DNA of 53,959 nt from Pseudobdellovibrionaceae bacterium (GCA_016785955.1 JAEUWH010000029.1:1-53959); one strand, 5' to 3'; shown: positions 8,857-17,317, counted from the first letter of the stretch. Notes: generated from the sequence alone by a model not told the origin. Numbers and translations are program-made.

Positions 8857-9213
8857 TTATTTCTTTTTTGCGGTGGGAAATTTTTTTTCATTCCAAAGGA
8901 GCATTCCGCCCTTTAGGTTCACGCATTTTGAAAAACCCAGGCTTCGTCCCTGTAATGTAGCACGCCCCGAACGCGCGCCACTGCGGCAAATAAATACGAT
9001 CTCGTCGTCACGATCATGGTTTTGAAAAAATGCGTCTAGTTCAGGGCCAAGGGTAATCAGCTTTGCCCTTTCAATATGAGACAGCTCGCCGTTAAATTCA
9101 TCGGGGCGCCGAACATCGATGAGGAGGGCTTGATCAATATGATTTTTAAGGTCCTCCGGATTTATCTCTGGAACATCATCGACGATAGTGGCGTTAAAAA
9201 TCTGTTTTTTCAC
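8857..9213 (-). CDS. Rhodanese-like sulfurtransferase
   Basis: 118 residues, a single rhodanese domain. The domain opens with ALLIDVRRPDEFNGELSHI and has the active-site loop CRSGARS with the catalytic cysteine at residue 76. Such proteins pass sulfane sulfur between low-molecular thiols and proteins. GTG start at 9213 with GGAG upstream. It is the first gene of the sulfur operon, transcribed away from the ArsR-type repressor. Confidence 0.9.
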   Translation of the reverse strand: MKKQIFNATIVDDVPEINPEDLKNHIDQALLIDVRRPDEFNGELSHIERAKLITLGPELDAFFQNHDRDDEIVFICRSGARSGRATLQGRSLGFSKCVNLKGGMLLWNEKKFPTAKKK

Positions 9214-9249
9214 TTTTTATCTCCAAAAAAAACTTGTACATTATTTAAT

Positions 9250-9271
9250 CATATTATAATATAATAATATG
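9250..9271. promoter_or_regulatory. Palindromic operator between the sulfur operon and its repressor
   Basis: CATATTAT (9250-9257) and ATAATATG (9264-9271) form a perfect 8-bp inverted repeat with a 6-bp AT spacer. The right arm ends in the ATG of the repressor gene. It resembles the AT-rich operators of BigR/SqrR-type ArsR proteins and would repress both directions. Confidence 0.7.
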
Positions 9272-9583
9272 AAAAGTCAAGACATAATAAAATCCATGAC
9301 CGATTTGAAACGTCGGAGCGAAGAAGTAGCTCTTTTACTTAAACAACTCTCGCATCCTCAACGATTGCTTATTCTTTGTAGTTTGGTTGAGGGTGAAAAA
9401 TCAGTGAGTGAAATCGAAAAAGGCTGCGGCGCTTCACAGTCTTCGGTCTCGCAGTTTCTAAAGGGAATGCGCCTCGAAGGTCTTGTTGGGGCTAGACGTG
9501 AAGGAAAACAAGTTTTTTATAAAATTCAAGATGATCGCGTGCTGAGTTTGATGAAGTCCCTCTATAAAACTTTTTGTGCATAA
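9269..9583 (+). CDS. ArsR-family sulfane-sulfur-responsive repressor (BigR/SqrR-like)
   Basis: 104 residues with an ArsR winged helix: LSHPQRLLILCSLVEGEKSV, then a recognition helix (ASQSSVSQFLKGMRLEGLV) and a wing (RREGKQVFYKI). Cysteines at 37 and 103 are 66 residues apart, the same spacing as Cys41 and Cys107 of SqrR, which form a polysulfide bridge when reactive sulfur rises. C53 is extra. The divergent sulfur operon and the palindrome over its own start codon support a role as autoregulated persulfide sensor. No metal-binding CxC motif. Confidence 0.88.
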   Translation: MKSQDIIKSMTDLKRRSEEVALLLKQLSHPQRLLILCSLVEGEKSVSEIEKGCGASQSSVSQFLKGMRLEGLVGARREGKQVFYKIQDDRVLSLMKSLYKTFCA

Positions 9584-9640
9584 AATTTTTGCGTATTAGA
9601 AAGTTATATAGTTATATGACTACTACATCACAAGGCAGAT

Positions 9641-9728
9641 GCATAGTCATGATCATGATAAGGATCACATGATAAAGACACATGATAAAGACGCATGGTA
9701 GTGATCACATGGTAATGACAGACGCATG
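9641..9728. repeat. Degenerate 13-bp tandem repeat array
   Basis: Successive units ACATGATAAAGAC (9667-9679), an identical copy (9680-9692), GCATGGTAGTGATC, ACATGGTAATGAC (9707-9719) and less regular copies on both sides. The array fills the gap between the convergent ArsR and lytic-transglycosylase genes. The unit contains GGTAATGAC, also found at one end of the 27-bp repeat elsewhere in the window. Confidence 0.6.
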
Positions 9729-9745
9729 CTATGGCCACTCGTTAA

Positions 9746-10480
9746 TCATCTAAACTTCATTAGTTTGGGAATTTGGCAAAGTGGGTAGTACCAAATATGA
9801 TTAGCGATTCTGCCAGCTTTCTTGGCCTGTCCGCGAGGTCTCAGTACATCCCAGTAAGAGCCACTAAAGAAAACTTTTTGCGTGTTTTCAATCTGATCAT
9901 GAAGCATATCTAATGCGCAGGCTATTGAACGAATAGGGCTTTTCGAATCATACCTTCTGCAGTCCCTTGCGTAGTCGTCCTCCCGGCCATAATGGAGTTG
10001 AAAAATACCATAAGCTGTTCCATTTGGTCCTTTCGCTCGGGCGTTGATGTTGCAAGTGCTTTCGAAAAAGACCATAGCATCTACGATCCGTATTAGAATG
10101 ATCTTTTTTTGTTCGTCCTCTAAGTTAGGATAGTTAGGGCAGTACTTGAGAAGATCTGATGCTGCGCCATTTTCAATATTCGTTTCGAACAATTTAGGAA
10201 ATTTCGAAGGATTCAATTCGGCCAGTGCCGAGGATCTCCAGTTTCTGTGCTTGGGGGGCTTAATGCTGAATTCTTCACAATAGTATTTTGAATTTAAAGA
10301 ACTTTGTTCTTGCATCACGGGGGGCGTTTGTTTTGAACCAGGTGTTTCTGCGACAGGTGGGGTGTTGCTTGCTTCAATGTTTTGTTTACTTTGATTGCCT
10401 TGACTGTTTTGATTTTCTTTGGCGCAGGCTACAATCGACAAGCCAATGAGTATGTACAATAAACCTAGGTTTAATTTCAT
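9746..10480 (-). CDS. Lipoprotein with lytic transglycosylase (SLT) domain
   Basis: 244 residues. The signal peptide ends in lipobox SIVAC (Cys19), then a low-complexity Gln/Ser/Pro linker to about residue 65. Residues 125-235 carry the lysozyme-like SLT fold: catalytic Glu140 in FESTCN, then GPNGTAYGIFQLHYG. Such enzymes cleave peptidoglycan between MurNAc and GlcNAc with anhydro-ring formation. As a lipoprotein it would act in the periplasm. Shine-Dalgarno GAAGGG precedes the ATG. A part in wall remodelling is inferred. Confidence 0.85.
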   Translation of the reverse strand: MKLNLGLLYILIGLSIVACAKENQNSQGNQSKQNIEASNTPPVAETPGSKQTPPVMQEQSSLNSKYYCEEFSIKPPKHRNWRSSALAELNPSKFPKLFETNIENGAASDLLKYCPNYPNLEDEQKKIILIRIVDAMVFFESTCNINARAKGPNGTAYGIFQLHYGREDDYARDCRRYDSKSPIRSIACALDMLHDQIENTQKVFFSGSYWDVLRPRGQAKKAGRIANHIWYYPLCQIPKLMKFR

Positions 10481-10628
10481 GATAGTCCCTTCTCACGTGC
10501 AAAAATTATTTTTTAAAACGTTAAGATATAGTCGCCTCAGTTGAAATAAAAAAAACTATTTTGACTCTTGGTGCAAAAAATAAATAAAAATCCCGGCTTC
10601 GTCTTTTCGTATCAAATACGTTGATTAA

Positions 10629-10666
10629 ATCGACCTATACAGGTTGGCTAGATAGGTTGGTAGTGA
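10629..10666 (+). repeat. Variant copy of the dispersed 27-bp repeat
   Basis: Begins ATCGACCTA and ends GATAGGTTGGTAGTGAC, the two ends of the reverse complement of the repeat at 22591 and 43976, but with 13 extra bases between that contain a second AGGTTGG. This suggests an internal duplication in an older copy. Confidence 0.6.
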
Positions 10667-10751
10667 CCTTGGTAAGCACAATAGGAAAAGGTTTCATAGA
10701 GGAATAGATGTCTTAAAATAGGAAATATGAGAAATAAATGTATCGATTAAG

Positions 10752-10768
10752 ATAGACGTCGCGTCTAT
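10752..10768. promoter_or_regulatory. Palindrome upstream of the RCC1-like lipoprotein
   Basis: ATAGACG and CGTCTAT form a perfect 7-bp inverted repeat with a TCG centre, about 110 bases before the lipoprotein start. A dimeric regulator site is plausible; no regulator is identified. Confidence 0.4.
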
Positions 10769-10876
10769 AGCAATTGTTTTCAGTAAGAGAACAGAATTTC
10801 AAAATTAGTGTATCAATATAAGATCTGGTCTTACGAATTTAGTATAAACAGGAGATAATTAAGCGGGGGGATAGGC

Positions 10877-13045
10877 ATGCCTTTTTACGCACGATCTGCT
10901 GCTTATAGGTTTTTATTTTTAATTTCCGCTTTTTTATTTCTAAGTTTATCGTTTCAGAACTGTAGTTCTGGTTTCGAAATTGAAAAAACAAAAAACTCCT
11001 CTGAGGACTCGGGTTCTTCTAATCCACAAGACAGCAGAGTACCCAGCGACTCCAACAATTCTTTTGTTAAGGTAAAAACATTCGGCAGTGGCGAGTATGG
11101 AACGTGTTATCTAAGTTTAAACTCAGAGGTCGAGTGTGAAAATGGAAAAACGGTCTTAAAGTCGTTGGGTCGGGTGGTTGATTTTGTTAGTAACGTGAAC
11201 ACCACATGTGGATTAAACGCAGACGCCAAGTTAACATGCACAGAAACCGCAAACGATGCCATCATCTCGACATTAACTCTGGATAATGTGAAGAACATAT
11301 CCTCAAACTTAATGAACATTTGTGCGGTTACAAATGACAGCAAGGTATATTGTTACTATGGAATTAAAAATAGCACGTTCCAAGAAGTTCCATCGTTGCA
11401 AGGGGCAAAGAAAATAAATTCCAGTTTATGCTCGATCACAAACTCAGATCATATTCGCTGCGCCGTTTTCAATAGTAAAACAAATTCTGTGGAATCTGAA
11501 ATAATTAGTAATGATGTCTACACAGATTTAAAAAGTACGGGCCTGACCTCGCTTCGGGTATGCGCTTTAACCCAACTCGGTAAATTGAATTGTTTCGAGG
11601 TGACGGGAAACTTTCCCAATTCTTATGTGGCCGTCACCACGCCACAATTTGAAAAACCAGTGAAGTCGTTCGCTTTTTCCTATGAAATGAGCTGGGGAAA
11701 CACTTTGTTTTCGACGTGCGTGGTTCAAATTGACGACAAGATATTATGCTGGGGTTACAATTATTCTTATGCTGTTAATCCTTTAAGTGACGTCAAAGAT
11801 ATTGATATACCAATTGAAGTCAGCCAGCAACCCGTTCGGGAAATTTTGAAACGCAGTAATGAAGGTCTGGGTACGTGTTTCGTGTTATTAAATGGTACTG
11901 TCAAATGCAGTTACAATAGCAAATTGGCCTCTGCATTTCCATTTTTAGCTCCGGAGTTTGAAGATACTATTCAGTACATTCCTTTGTATGAAGGGGCTGC
12001 TTTGGATTCTTACAAAGTGAAAACGGATGGGGCTGTCGATTGTAAAAGAACTGTAAGGTGGAGTCTAAATGTAGCGTTACCTCGTGATATTGATCCTTGT
12101 TCGGTCGATGTGACCAACGGGTTTGTTCCATTCGGCGACCTGCGCGGAATTAAAAAAATAGTCAGCGGGAAAGAAAAAAATTACTGGAATTGTGCCCTAC
12201 GGAGTGATGGCAAAGTCAGTTGCTGGGGACGGAGTTCTGTTGCGAATCAATGGGCCAATTATAGCGCTTTAGGAACTAAACAAGCTTCTCCAATGACTCC
12301 TCTTGGTGAAGTGAAAGGGGTTTCAAATGCGGTCGACTTGGTGGGAATGTACAATGGCAACTGTGTTTTGAATAGAATGGGCGAGGTATGGTGCTGGGGC
12401 GAAGGACCATGGAACTTGAGTGCTAACACGATAATTGGTGAAACCACGGAGCCAATTAAATTGACAGAGGGTAGCGGTTTTTCTCATATAGTTAGTTGGT
12501 CGGGATGGTTGCTTTTAGCGGGTATAAAAAACGGTGAGGTTTATCAGGTGAAGTTCAGTACCTCTGCCAGTGCCTTAGATAAATCTACCACGCTAAAGCT
12601 CGCGGGCGGAAATAACTTTAAAACGTTGGTCGCAAAGAAAACATTGCAGGGTGTAAAGTCTTTCGGGCTATGTGGTTTGAATACATTAAATCAAGTGCTG
12701 TGTTGGGATTTTGCTAGTAATAGTGGTGTCTTTTCGGGAGAACCCAAGCTTGTCGCCCAAAATGTGGAATCGTTGTATTCTTCAGAAACGCATATTTGCG
12801 CAGTAACGACAAATAAAAAGCTTCTTTGCTTTGGTTCCGAAAATTTAAATGGCGAGTTGGCAACAGGAGATAAAAAATCGTATGCGGTTCCGGCAGAGAG
12901 CCCGCTTTTTAGTAATGTTCAAAATGTTCTTTTGGGCAGAGATTATACGTGTGTCAGTGAGGGCGGACCAATTGTATGCGTCGGTATTAGGCCATATTGG
13001 AGTCCATCGGTGAACGGAGATTTTCTAGTTAAATACAGTAAATAG
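10877..13045 (+). CDS. Lipoprotein with RCC1-like beta-propeller repeats
   Basis: 722 residues. The signal peptide ends in lipobox SLSFQNC. The mature part consists of repeats of about 50 residues with the RCC1 pattern: a strand containing a cysteine, a short turn with a charged residue and C.G or CWG (for example CALRSDGKVSCWG, CVLNRMGEVWCWG, CFVLLNGTVKC), over the whole length. The paired cysteines could form one disulfide per blade. RCC1-like propellers on bacterial surfaces are binding modules; the ligand is unknown. Start ATG has GGGGGGATAG upstream. Confidence 0.8.
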   Translation: MPFYARSAAYRFLFLISAFLFLSLSFQNCSSGFEIEKTKNSSEDSGSSNPQDSRVPSDSNNSFVKVKTFGSGEYGTCYLSLNSEVECENGKTVLKSLGRVVDFVSNVNTTCGLNADAKLTCTETANDAIISTLTLDNVKNISSNLMNICAVTNDSKVYCYYGIKNSTFQEVPSLQGAKKINSSLCSITNSDHIRCAVFNSKTNSVESEIISNDVYTDLKSTGLTSLRVCALTQLGKLNCFEVTGNFPNSYVAVTTPQFEKPVKSFAFSYEMSWGNTLFSTCVVQIDDKILCWGYNYSYAVNPLSDVKDIDIPIEVSQQPVREILKRSNEGLGTCFVLLNGTVKCSYNSKLASAFPFLAPEFEDTIQYIPLYEGAALDSYKVKTDGAVDCKRTVRWSLNVALPRDIDPCSVDVTNGFVPFGDLRGIKKIVSGKEKNYWNCALRSDGKVSCWGRSSVANQWANYSALGTKQASPMTPLGEVKGVSNAVDLVGMYNGNCVLNRMGEVWCWGEGPWNLSANTIIGETTEPIKLTEGSGFSHIVSWSGWLLLAGIKNGEVYQVKFSTSASALDKSTTLKLAGGNNFKTLVAKKTLQGVKSFGLCGLNTLNQVLCWDFASNSGVFSGEPKLVAQNVESLYSSETHICAVTTNKKLLCFGSENLNGELATGDKKSYAVPAESPLFSNVQNVLLGRDYTCVSEGGPIVCVGIRPYWSPSVNGDFLVKYSK

Positions 13046-13095
13046 CTGTTTCTTTTTAGGGCCTGAGCAATTCATGATGAATCTGTTGGGCCTGT

Positions 13096-13704
13096 TCAAA
13101 AGCTAGAAATTTTATTGGCGTTTGTGTAACTATTAAAAAACCATCCAAGCTCTTTTACTGAAAGTGCGGTTCGACTTTTGGGGCATTCGTCAATTCTTTG
13201 TAAGAAAAATTTTTCCAGATTTGACGGGCCTTGCATAAATTTGTGCCAAACGAGGTTTTGATAGTTTTCTGGTTTTGTGGGTGGGGAACCGATGTAATAA
13301 CCGTACAGCTCAAATGCTCGATACCTTAGTAGGTTTTTTATTTCATCGTCGGTATCTGTCAGTTTGGCAAGAAAGGCCGGCGTGGCGCACAAGTTCGCCA
13401 ATGATGTATAAGATTTAACATCCTTGGAAAGAGCATAGATGTGATTTATTTGAATGTCAGTTTTCTTGATTCCACCATTGGCCCATTCAAAGGCGTGTTG
13501 AGGTCCTGTGTTATCACAAGCCATCAGCATTATACCATTGTACTCAGATATTTTTCCTCGGTTTTTTAAATCACGAATAATCTGAAATATATTTTCATTT
13601 TTAGTTTGTTCGACAATATTAGGATGGGTGAATAAGGTGTATTTTGCGATCAACGAAGATAGGTTTGAAAAACGGTCATCAGTGATCAATTTTTGTAAAT
13701 GCAT
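13096..13704 (-). CDS. HNH-like protein overlapping the start of a lipoprotein gene
   Basis: 202 residues from ATG 13704. The frame stays open to 13995, but that extension is antisense to well-formed lipoprotein repeats, so the shorter start is preferred. Residues around INHIYALSKDVKSYTSLANL followed by CATPAFLAKLTD resemble an HNH (beta-beta-alpha metal) core, with His, central Asn and a later Lys/Asp. The C-terminal part is helical. If real it would be a nuclease-like protein in the cytoplasm. The 5' end overlaps the divergent lipoprotein gene. Shine-Dalgarno is weak. Both gene and family are uncertain. Confidence 0.5.
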   Translation of the reverse strand: MHLQKLITDDRFSNLSSLIAKYTLFTHPNIVEQTKNENIFQIIRDLKNRGKISEYNGIMLMACDNTGPQHAFEWANGGIKKTDIQINHIYALSKDVKSYTSLANLCATPAFLAKLTDTDDEIKNLLRYRAFELYGYYIGSPPTKPENYQNLVWHKFMQGPSNLEKFFLQRIDECPKSRTALSVKELGWFFNSYTNANKISSF

Positions 13705-15658
13705 TTCTATTTTTACTTTTCTGGTATTGACTGCATGCGTAGATGGCGGTGTTTCACTTGGAATTAGTTCGGATAAAGAGGTTTCCGGAATATCAGTTGG
13801 TTCGGGGAATTTAACACCCAGTTTTTCCAAAGACATTGCCGAGTATACGGCCGATGCAGGGTTTTTAGATGAAACTTTTGACGTGACTTTGGATTTGAGT
13901 TCGTCAAAATCAACTTTCCAGGTCAATGGTGTGTCGCCGACGGCTGGGAACACGGTGCGAGTTCCTCTTACGGTTGGTGAAAACAAGGTCGTCATTGTTG
14001 TGACGGCTGAAGATGGAACTCAGAAAACATACACCATCACGGTTACGAAAAGTGGCGCAAGTCCGAATTCAGATTTGCAAACATTGGCACTTTCTTCCGG
14101 AGTTTTAAATCCTAGTTTTACATCAGGTACAAAGTCCTACACATCGTCGGTTTTGTATTCTGTTTCCAGTGTTAATGTGACGGCAACAACAGCCTCAACA
14201 CGGGCTACTTTCACGACTCATGGTCTGTCGGCCATATCGGGAATATCGACGGCAGTAGCCTTGAATGTCGGAGTTAATCTTATACCCCTAGTTGTAACGG
14301 CTCAGGACGGAACGCAAACGACTTATAATGTCAGCGTTACGCGGGCGGCAGCCTCAACAAATGCCGACATTTCGACTTTAAGTTTGTCTTCGGGAAGTTT
14401 ATCGCCAAGTTTTTCGTCATCGGTGACATCGTACGCAGCGACTTTTCCTTATGCCACGTCTAACGTCGGAATCTCGGCAACATTGAGTTCGGGTTATGCC
14501 AGTTTTACAATCAATGGCCAAGCGGCGACATCTGGAAATATTTTGAATGTCGCTTTAGCGGTTGGCGCGAATGTGATCCCCGTTGTTGTGACGGCAGAAA
14601 GTGGAGTTCAGAAAACATATACTTTGACTCTGACCCGGCAAGCCGCCAGTTCCGTTTCGACGTTGTCGGCACTATCGTTGTCGTCAGGAACCTTAGCTCC
14701 GGTGTTCGCTTCAGGAACATCATCATATACGATTGCAATCAGTAATATTCCAGCCAGCTACACGGTGACAGCAACCACTTCAAGTTCGCTGGCCTCGGTG
14801 CAGTACCGCGTGAATAGTGGGGTACTCACTAGTTTAACATCAGGTGTGGCCTCGGCGGCGATCACTCCGAGTGGTGGAGCGAATACTTTGGAAGTTGTTG
14901 TGACGGCCGAGAATAACACCACTCGAACATACACTGTGACGATGACCTATGCGGTTTGTGGGGCCGGTTACTATTCAGACATTGTGAATGGTTGTGAACA
15001 GGTGGGATTGGGATATTATTCTCCGGCCAATGATAATAATAGGTATGCATGCTCGAATATGCCGACAAATGCGCGTTACACAAGCCCGACGGCTTCAACG
15101 GCAAGTTGTCCGTGGAGCTGTAATAATGAATACATTACGACGAATGGCACGACATGTAGCTCTTTCCCGAACGCACGGATTTTAGCGTGTGACGATAATG
15201 AGGTTGCGGTTGGTTTGTATGGGCGAGATGGTTCTATCATTGATAGGCTCGGTGTGCGTTGTGCTACAATTGATGCCAGTGGAAATTTGGGAACTCCAAG
15301 AAATGGCCCGGACTATGGGGGTAACGGAGGAACAGATTTTAATAACTCTGGCGAGTTCGATTGTCCGGCGGGTTATGCGGTCTATCGAGTCGAAGGGAGT
15401 TTGGCCACATATTCATCGGCTCCGAGAACAGGAACCGTATCTTTCCTTTGTAAAAGTGTGACAAATCCCGCGATGAGTGGGGTGTGGAGACCTAATAGAC
15501 CGGACACAGACTTTGGAAATTCGACTGATCGCGGACCGTATTCTTTTGAATGTGGGGTGTCTCCTAATTTATTTGGAGCTTACTTTAATGGAATCATCAT
15601 TGATAATGCGGCTGGAGCGGCCTACACCGGCGATATTCTTGGGGTTACATGTAGGTAA
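13628..15658 (+). CDS. Lipoprotein with four cadherin-like beta-sandwich domains and Cys-rich C-terminus
   Basis: Up to 676 residues. The start is uncertain: GTG 13628 gives a long signal with KRSS, GTG 13682 gives a short one; both lead to lipobox VLTAC. Four tandem domains of about 90 residues follow, each starting (T/S)LxLSSGxLxPSF and ending with VVVTAEDGTQKTYTVTVTR-like strands, the signature of the cadherin-like beta-sandwich domain (PF12733). The last 220 residues have about 14 cysteines and a repeated globular unit (VGLYGRDGSIIDRLGVRC, later SPNLFGAYFNGIIIDN) resembling sugar- or ligand-binding C-terminal modules. A surface adhesin is inferred. Confidence 0.82.
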   Translation: MNKVYFAINEDRFEKRSSVINFCKCISIFTFLVLTACVDGGVSLGISSDKEVSGISVGSGNLTPSFSKDIAEYTADAGFLDETFDVTLDLSSSKSTFQVNGVSPTAGNTVRVPLTVGENKVVIVVTAEDGTQKTYTITVTKSGASPNSDLQTLALSSGVLNPSFTSGTKSYTSSVLYSVSSVNVTATTASTRATFTTHGLSAISGISTAVALNVGVNLIPLVVTAQDGTQTTYNVSVTRAAASTNADISTLSLSSGSLSPSFSSSVTSYAATFPYATSNVGISATLSSGYASFTINGQAATSGNILNVALAVGANVIPVVVTAESGVQKTYTLTLTRQAASSVSTLSALSLSSGTLAPVFASGTSSYTIAISNIPASYTVTATTSSSLASVQYRVNSGVLTSLTSGVASAAITPSGGANTLEVVVTAENNTTRTYTVTMTYAVCGAGYYSDIVNGCEQVGLGYYSPANDNNRYACSNMPTNARYTSPTASTASCPWSCNNEYITTNGTTCSSFPNARILACDDNEVAVGLYGRDGSIIDRLGVRCATIDASGNLGTPRNGPDYGGNGGTDFNNSGEFDCPAGYAVYRVEGSLATYSSAPRTGTVSFLCKSVTNPAMSGVWRPNRPDTDFGNSTDRGPYSFECGVSPNLFGAYFNGIIIDNAAGAAYTGDILGVTCR

Positions 15659-15691
15659 GCCGATTGGTTTAAGTTCCGAGCTTTTGTAAAA

Positions 15692-16930
15692 CTAAGCTGC
15701 CTTCTTGGCTTCCGGGCTATCGAGGGCTTCGAAATCATTTTGAAGGTAGCGGCAGAATCTAATCCAGGCCGAGTCCGTGCTCAATAACTGAATGCCATAT
15801 ATAGAGTCTTTCTCCCACCTTACAACTCCAGCGACTTTTGCGTACGTGTCATTTGTGATTGGGATGGTCAGATGGATCATGCCGTCCAGTGATTCGGAGG
15901 ATAACAATTTAACTCCCGAGTTACTGACATCTAGAACAATCGCAGAAACCGAGGCCTTGTTGTTCAAGTGGCACTGAATATTTACCTGATGACGAACATT
16001 TGATCGGTCAATCTTTCCTTGGATGTCAGGGAAAAAATTTGAAAGGTAGGCAAGCGGGTAGCATGAGACCAAGCCCATTATTTCTAATGTCGAAAGCTCT
16101 TTGAATACTGTCGATCTATCAATAAAGAAGTGTTGCAACATTTTTGGAGTCATTACAGGGTCGGATGATTTGTAAAAGTCTCGATTTGGGAATTCAAAAT
16201 TTAAAGAGGTGTAGTCGTAGAAATACTTATATAAATTTTTTTCATCCGTCTTATGATTATAAAGCTTTATGAACAATTCGTCAGCGCTATGGATGTCGAA
16301 CCATAACCCAATGCCTGGATTGCCGTTAGCGTAGCTGTAATTTCCGACCTTAGCATTTTTTAGCCGTCGAAATCCTAGAAAGCCTTCATAGAAATCCGTC
16401 ATGGAGGGATTAACTGTAATGACAATAGCATCAAGTCGCATGTAACTTTTGACGTAGGCCCAAAAGTATTTTAACAAGGGCAGAAACAGGGCTCCTCTTT
16501 TTTCACGAAATCGGCAATCAATAGCTAAAGACGAAATCTCGGCAATAACTTTATTGTTGTCTAGTACATCACTTATATTAAATGAACTCTCCATTGGAAT
16601 GCCAAAGGTGCTTCTGCGGATTATGGATATGGTGCCAACCACGGTGTTATCAAACAAAGCAATCAAGGTTGTTGTCGTCGGAAGAGCAAAGTACTTTACG
16701 ATACGCATGCCGCTTTCATTCGGTGCCGTATAACCTTTCTCTAAGTACGACTCATGTAGAATGCGATACGCTGAGGAGAGTTCATCCTGAGTGTTCGCCA
16801 CTTTAAATCTAAATCGGCTATCTAAAGTTTTCGGAATATTAAGCTGATTCCTCATGTAGCTAAAACGTAAGCTAGATGGCAGTGAATCGAAAATAGCGCG
16901 AACCAACGGACTTCTTCTACGATCAGACAT
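15692..16930 (-). CDS. FeeM-like N-acyltransferase (GNAT fold) fused to PilZ domain
   Basis: 412 residues. Residues 40-225 follow the GNAT/N-acyl amino acid synthase (FeeM) pattern: RFKVANTQDELSSAYRILHE, VVGTISIIR, then EISSLAIDCRFREKRGALFL and the late strand DAIVITVNPSMTDFYEGFLGF. Residues 305-392 are a PilZ domain with both c-di-GMP motifs intact: R309xxxR313 and DVSNSG (334-339). FeeM enzymes join acyl chains from acyl-ACP to amino acids. The fusion implies that acylation or its output is controlled by c-di-GMP. No signal peptide. Start ATG with GAGGG upstream. Single gene, convergent with the cadherin-like lipoprotein. Confidence 0.8.
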   Translation of the reverse strand: MSDRRRSPLVRAIFDSLPSSLRFSYMRNQLNIPKTLDSRFRFKVANTQDELSSAYRILHESYLEKGYTAPNESGMRIVKYFALPTTTTLIALFDNTVVGTISIIRRSTFGIPMESSFNISDVLDNNKVIAEISSLAIDCRFREKRGALFLPLLKYFWAYVKSYMRLDAIVITVNPSMTDFYEGFLGFRRLKNAKVGNYSYANGNPGIGLWFDIHSADELFIKLYNHKTDEKNLYKYFYDYTSLNFEFPNRDFYKSSDPVMTPKMLQHFFIDRSTVFKELSTLEIMGLVSCYPLAYLSNFFPDIQGKIDRSNVRHQVNIQCHLNNKASVSAIVLDVSNSGVKLLSSESLDGMIHLTIPITNDTYAKVAGVVRWEKDSIYGIQLLSTDSAWIRFCRYLQNDFEALDSPEAKKAA

Positions 16931-17317
16931 AAATTTCCCTCAATCCCCATATCGTCATTAACTTTATAGTAACCTGACTTTACGTGAAATTTCTCGATAT
17001 TTTTAATTTAGTTGTGGGAGTATCTCAAAATAAGAAATATTTTGTATTTTTTTGTCGAAGTTTTATCTCGAAAACAACAATAAAAATCGTGAATCAAATT
17101 GATACGGATTGAAAGAAATTGGCGTTCCTATTCCAATAACAATAACAATGAATCATGTGTGATTTGTTTTTGACGACAACGACAAAATTCAAGTCAGAGT
17201 CGTCACTGAAAACGCCCTTCATTAACTAGGGTAAGCCGATTGATCGGGAAAAACTGATTCGCAGGATTGCGGACAATTGTGCCCGATAAGTTTCGGCTTC
17301 GCCAAGGGAACGTGTTT
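16931..17317. other. Intergenic stretch containing an MNT gene relic
   Basis: 387 bases between two minus-strand genes. The first 170 bases hold the promoter side of the FeeM-PilZ gene and AT-rich sequence; 17161-17219 is a relic of a nucleotidyltransferase gene. The rest shows no supported feature. Confidence 0.6.
17161..17219 (-). pseudogene. Relic of an MNT-type nucleotidyltransferase gene
   Basis: These 59 bases align with 28081-28139, inside the intact MNT gene, with only a few mismatches. On the minus strand they encode GVFSDDSDLNFVVVVKNKS, the nucleotidyltransferase active-site strand, with the second catalytic Asp changed to Asn. No start, stop or remaining domain is present. Confidence 0.75.

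Larger units (their letters stand above)
10481..10876. other. Divergent intergenic region with repeat element and palindrome
   Basis: 396 bases between the divergent SLT-lipoprotein and RCC1-lipoprotein genes. It carries a rearranged copy of the 27-bp repeat (10629-10666), a 7-bp palindrome (10752-10768) and AT-rich promoter sequence for both genes. No coding sequence is seen. Confidence 0.6.

Noticed and set aside
9641-9728. Short repeats as a CRISPR array
   Set aside because: Units are 13 bp, contiguous and degenerate, without unique spacers; no cas genes in the window.
13705-13995. N-terminal extension of the HNH-like minus-strand frame
   Set aside because: It is antisense to well-formed cadherin-like lipoprotein repeats and has repetitive, shadow-like composition.
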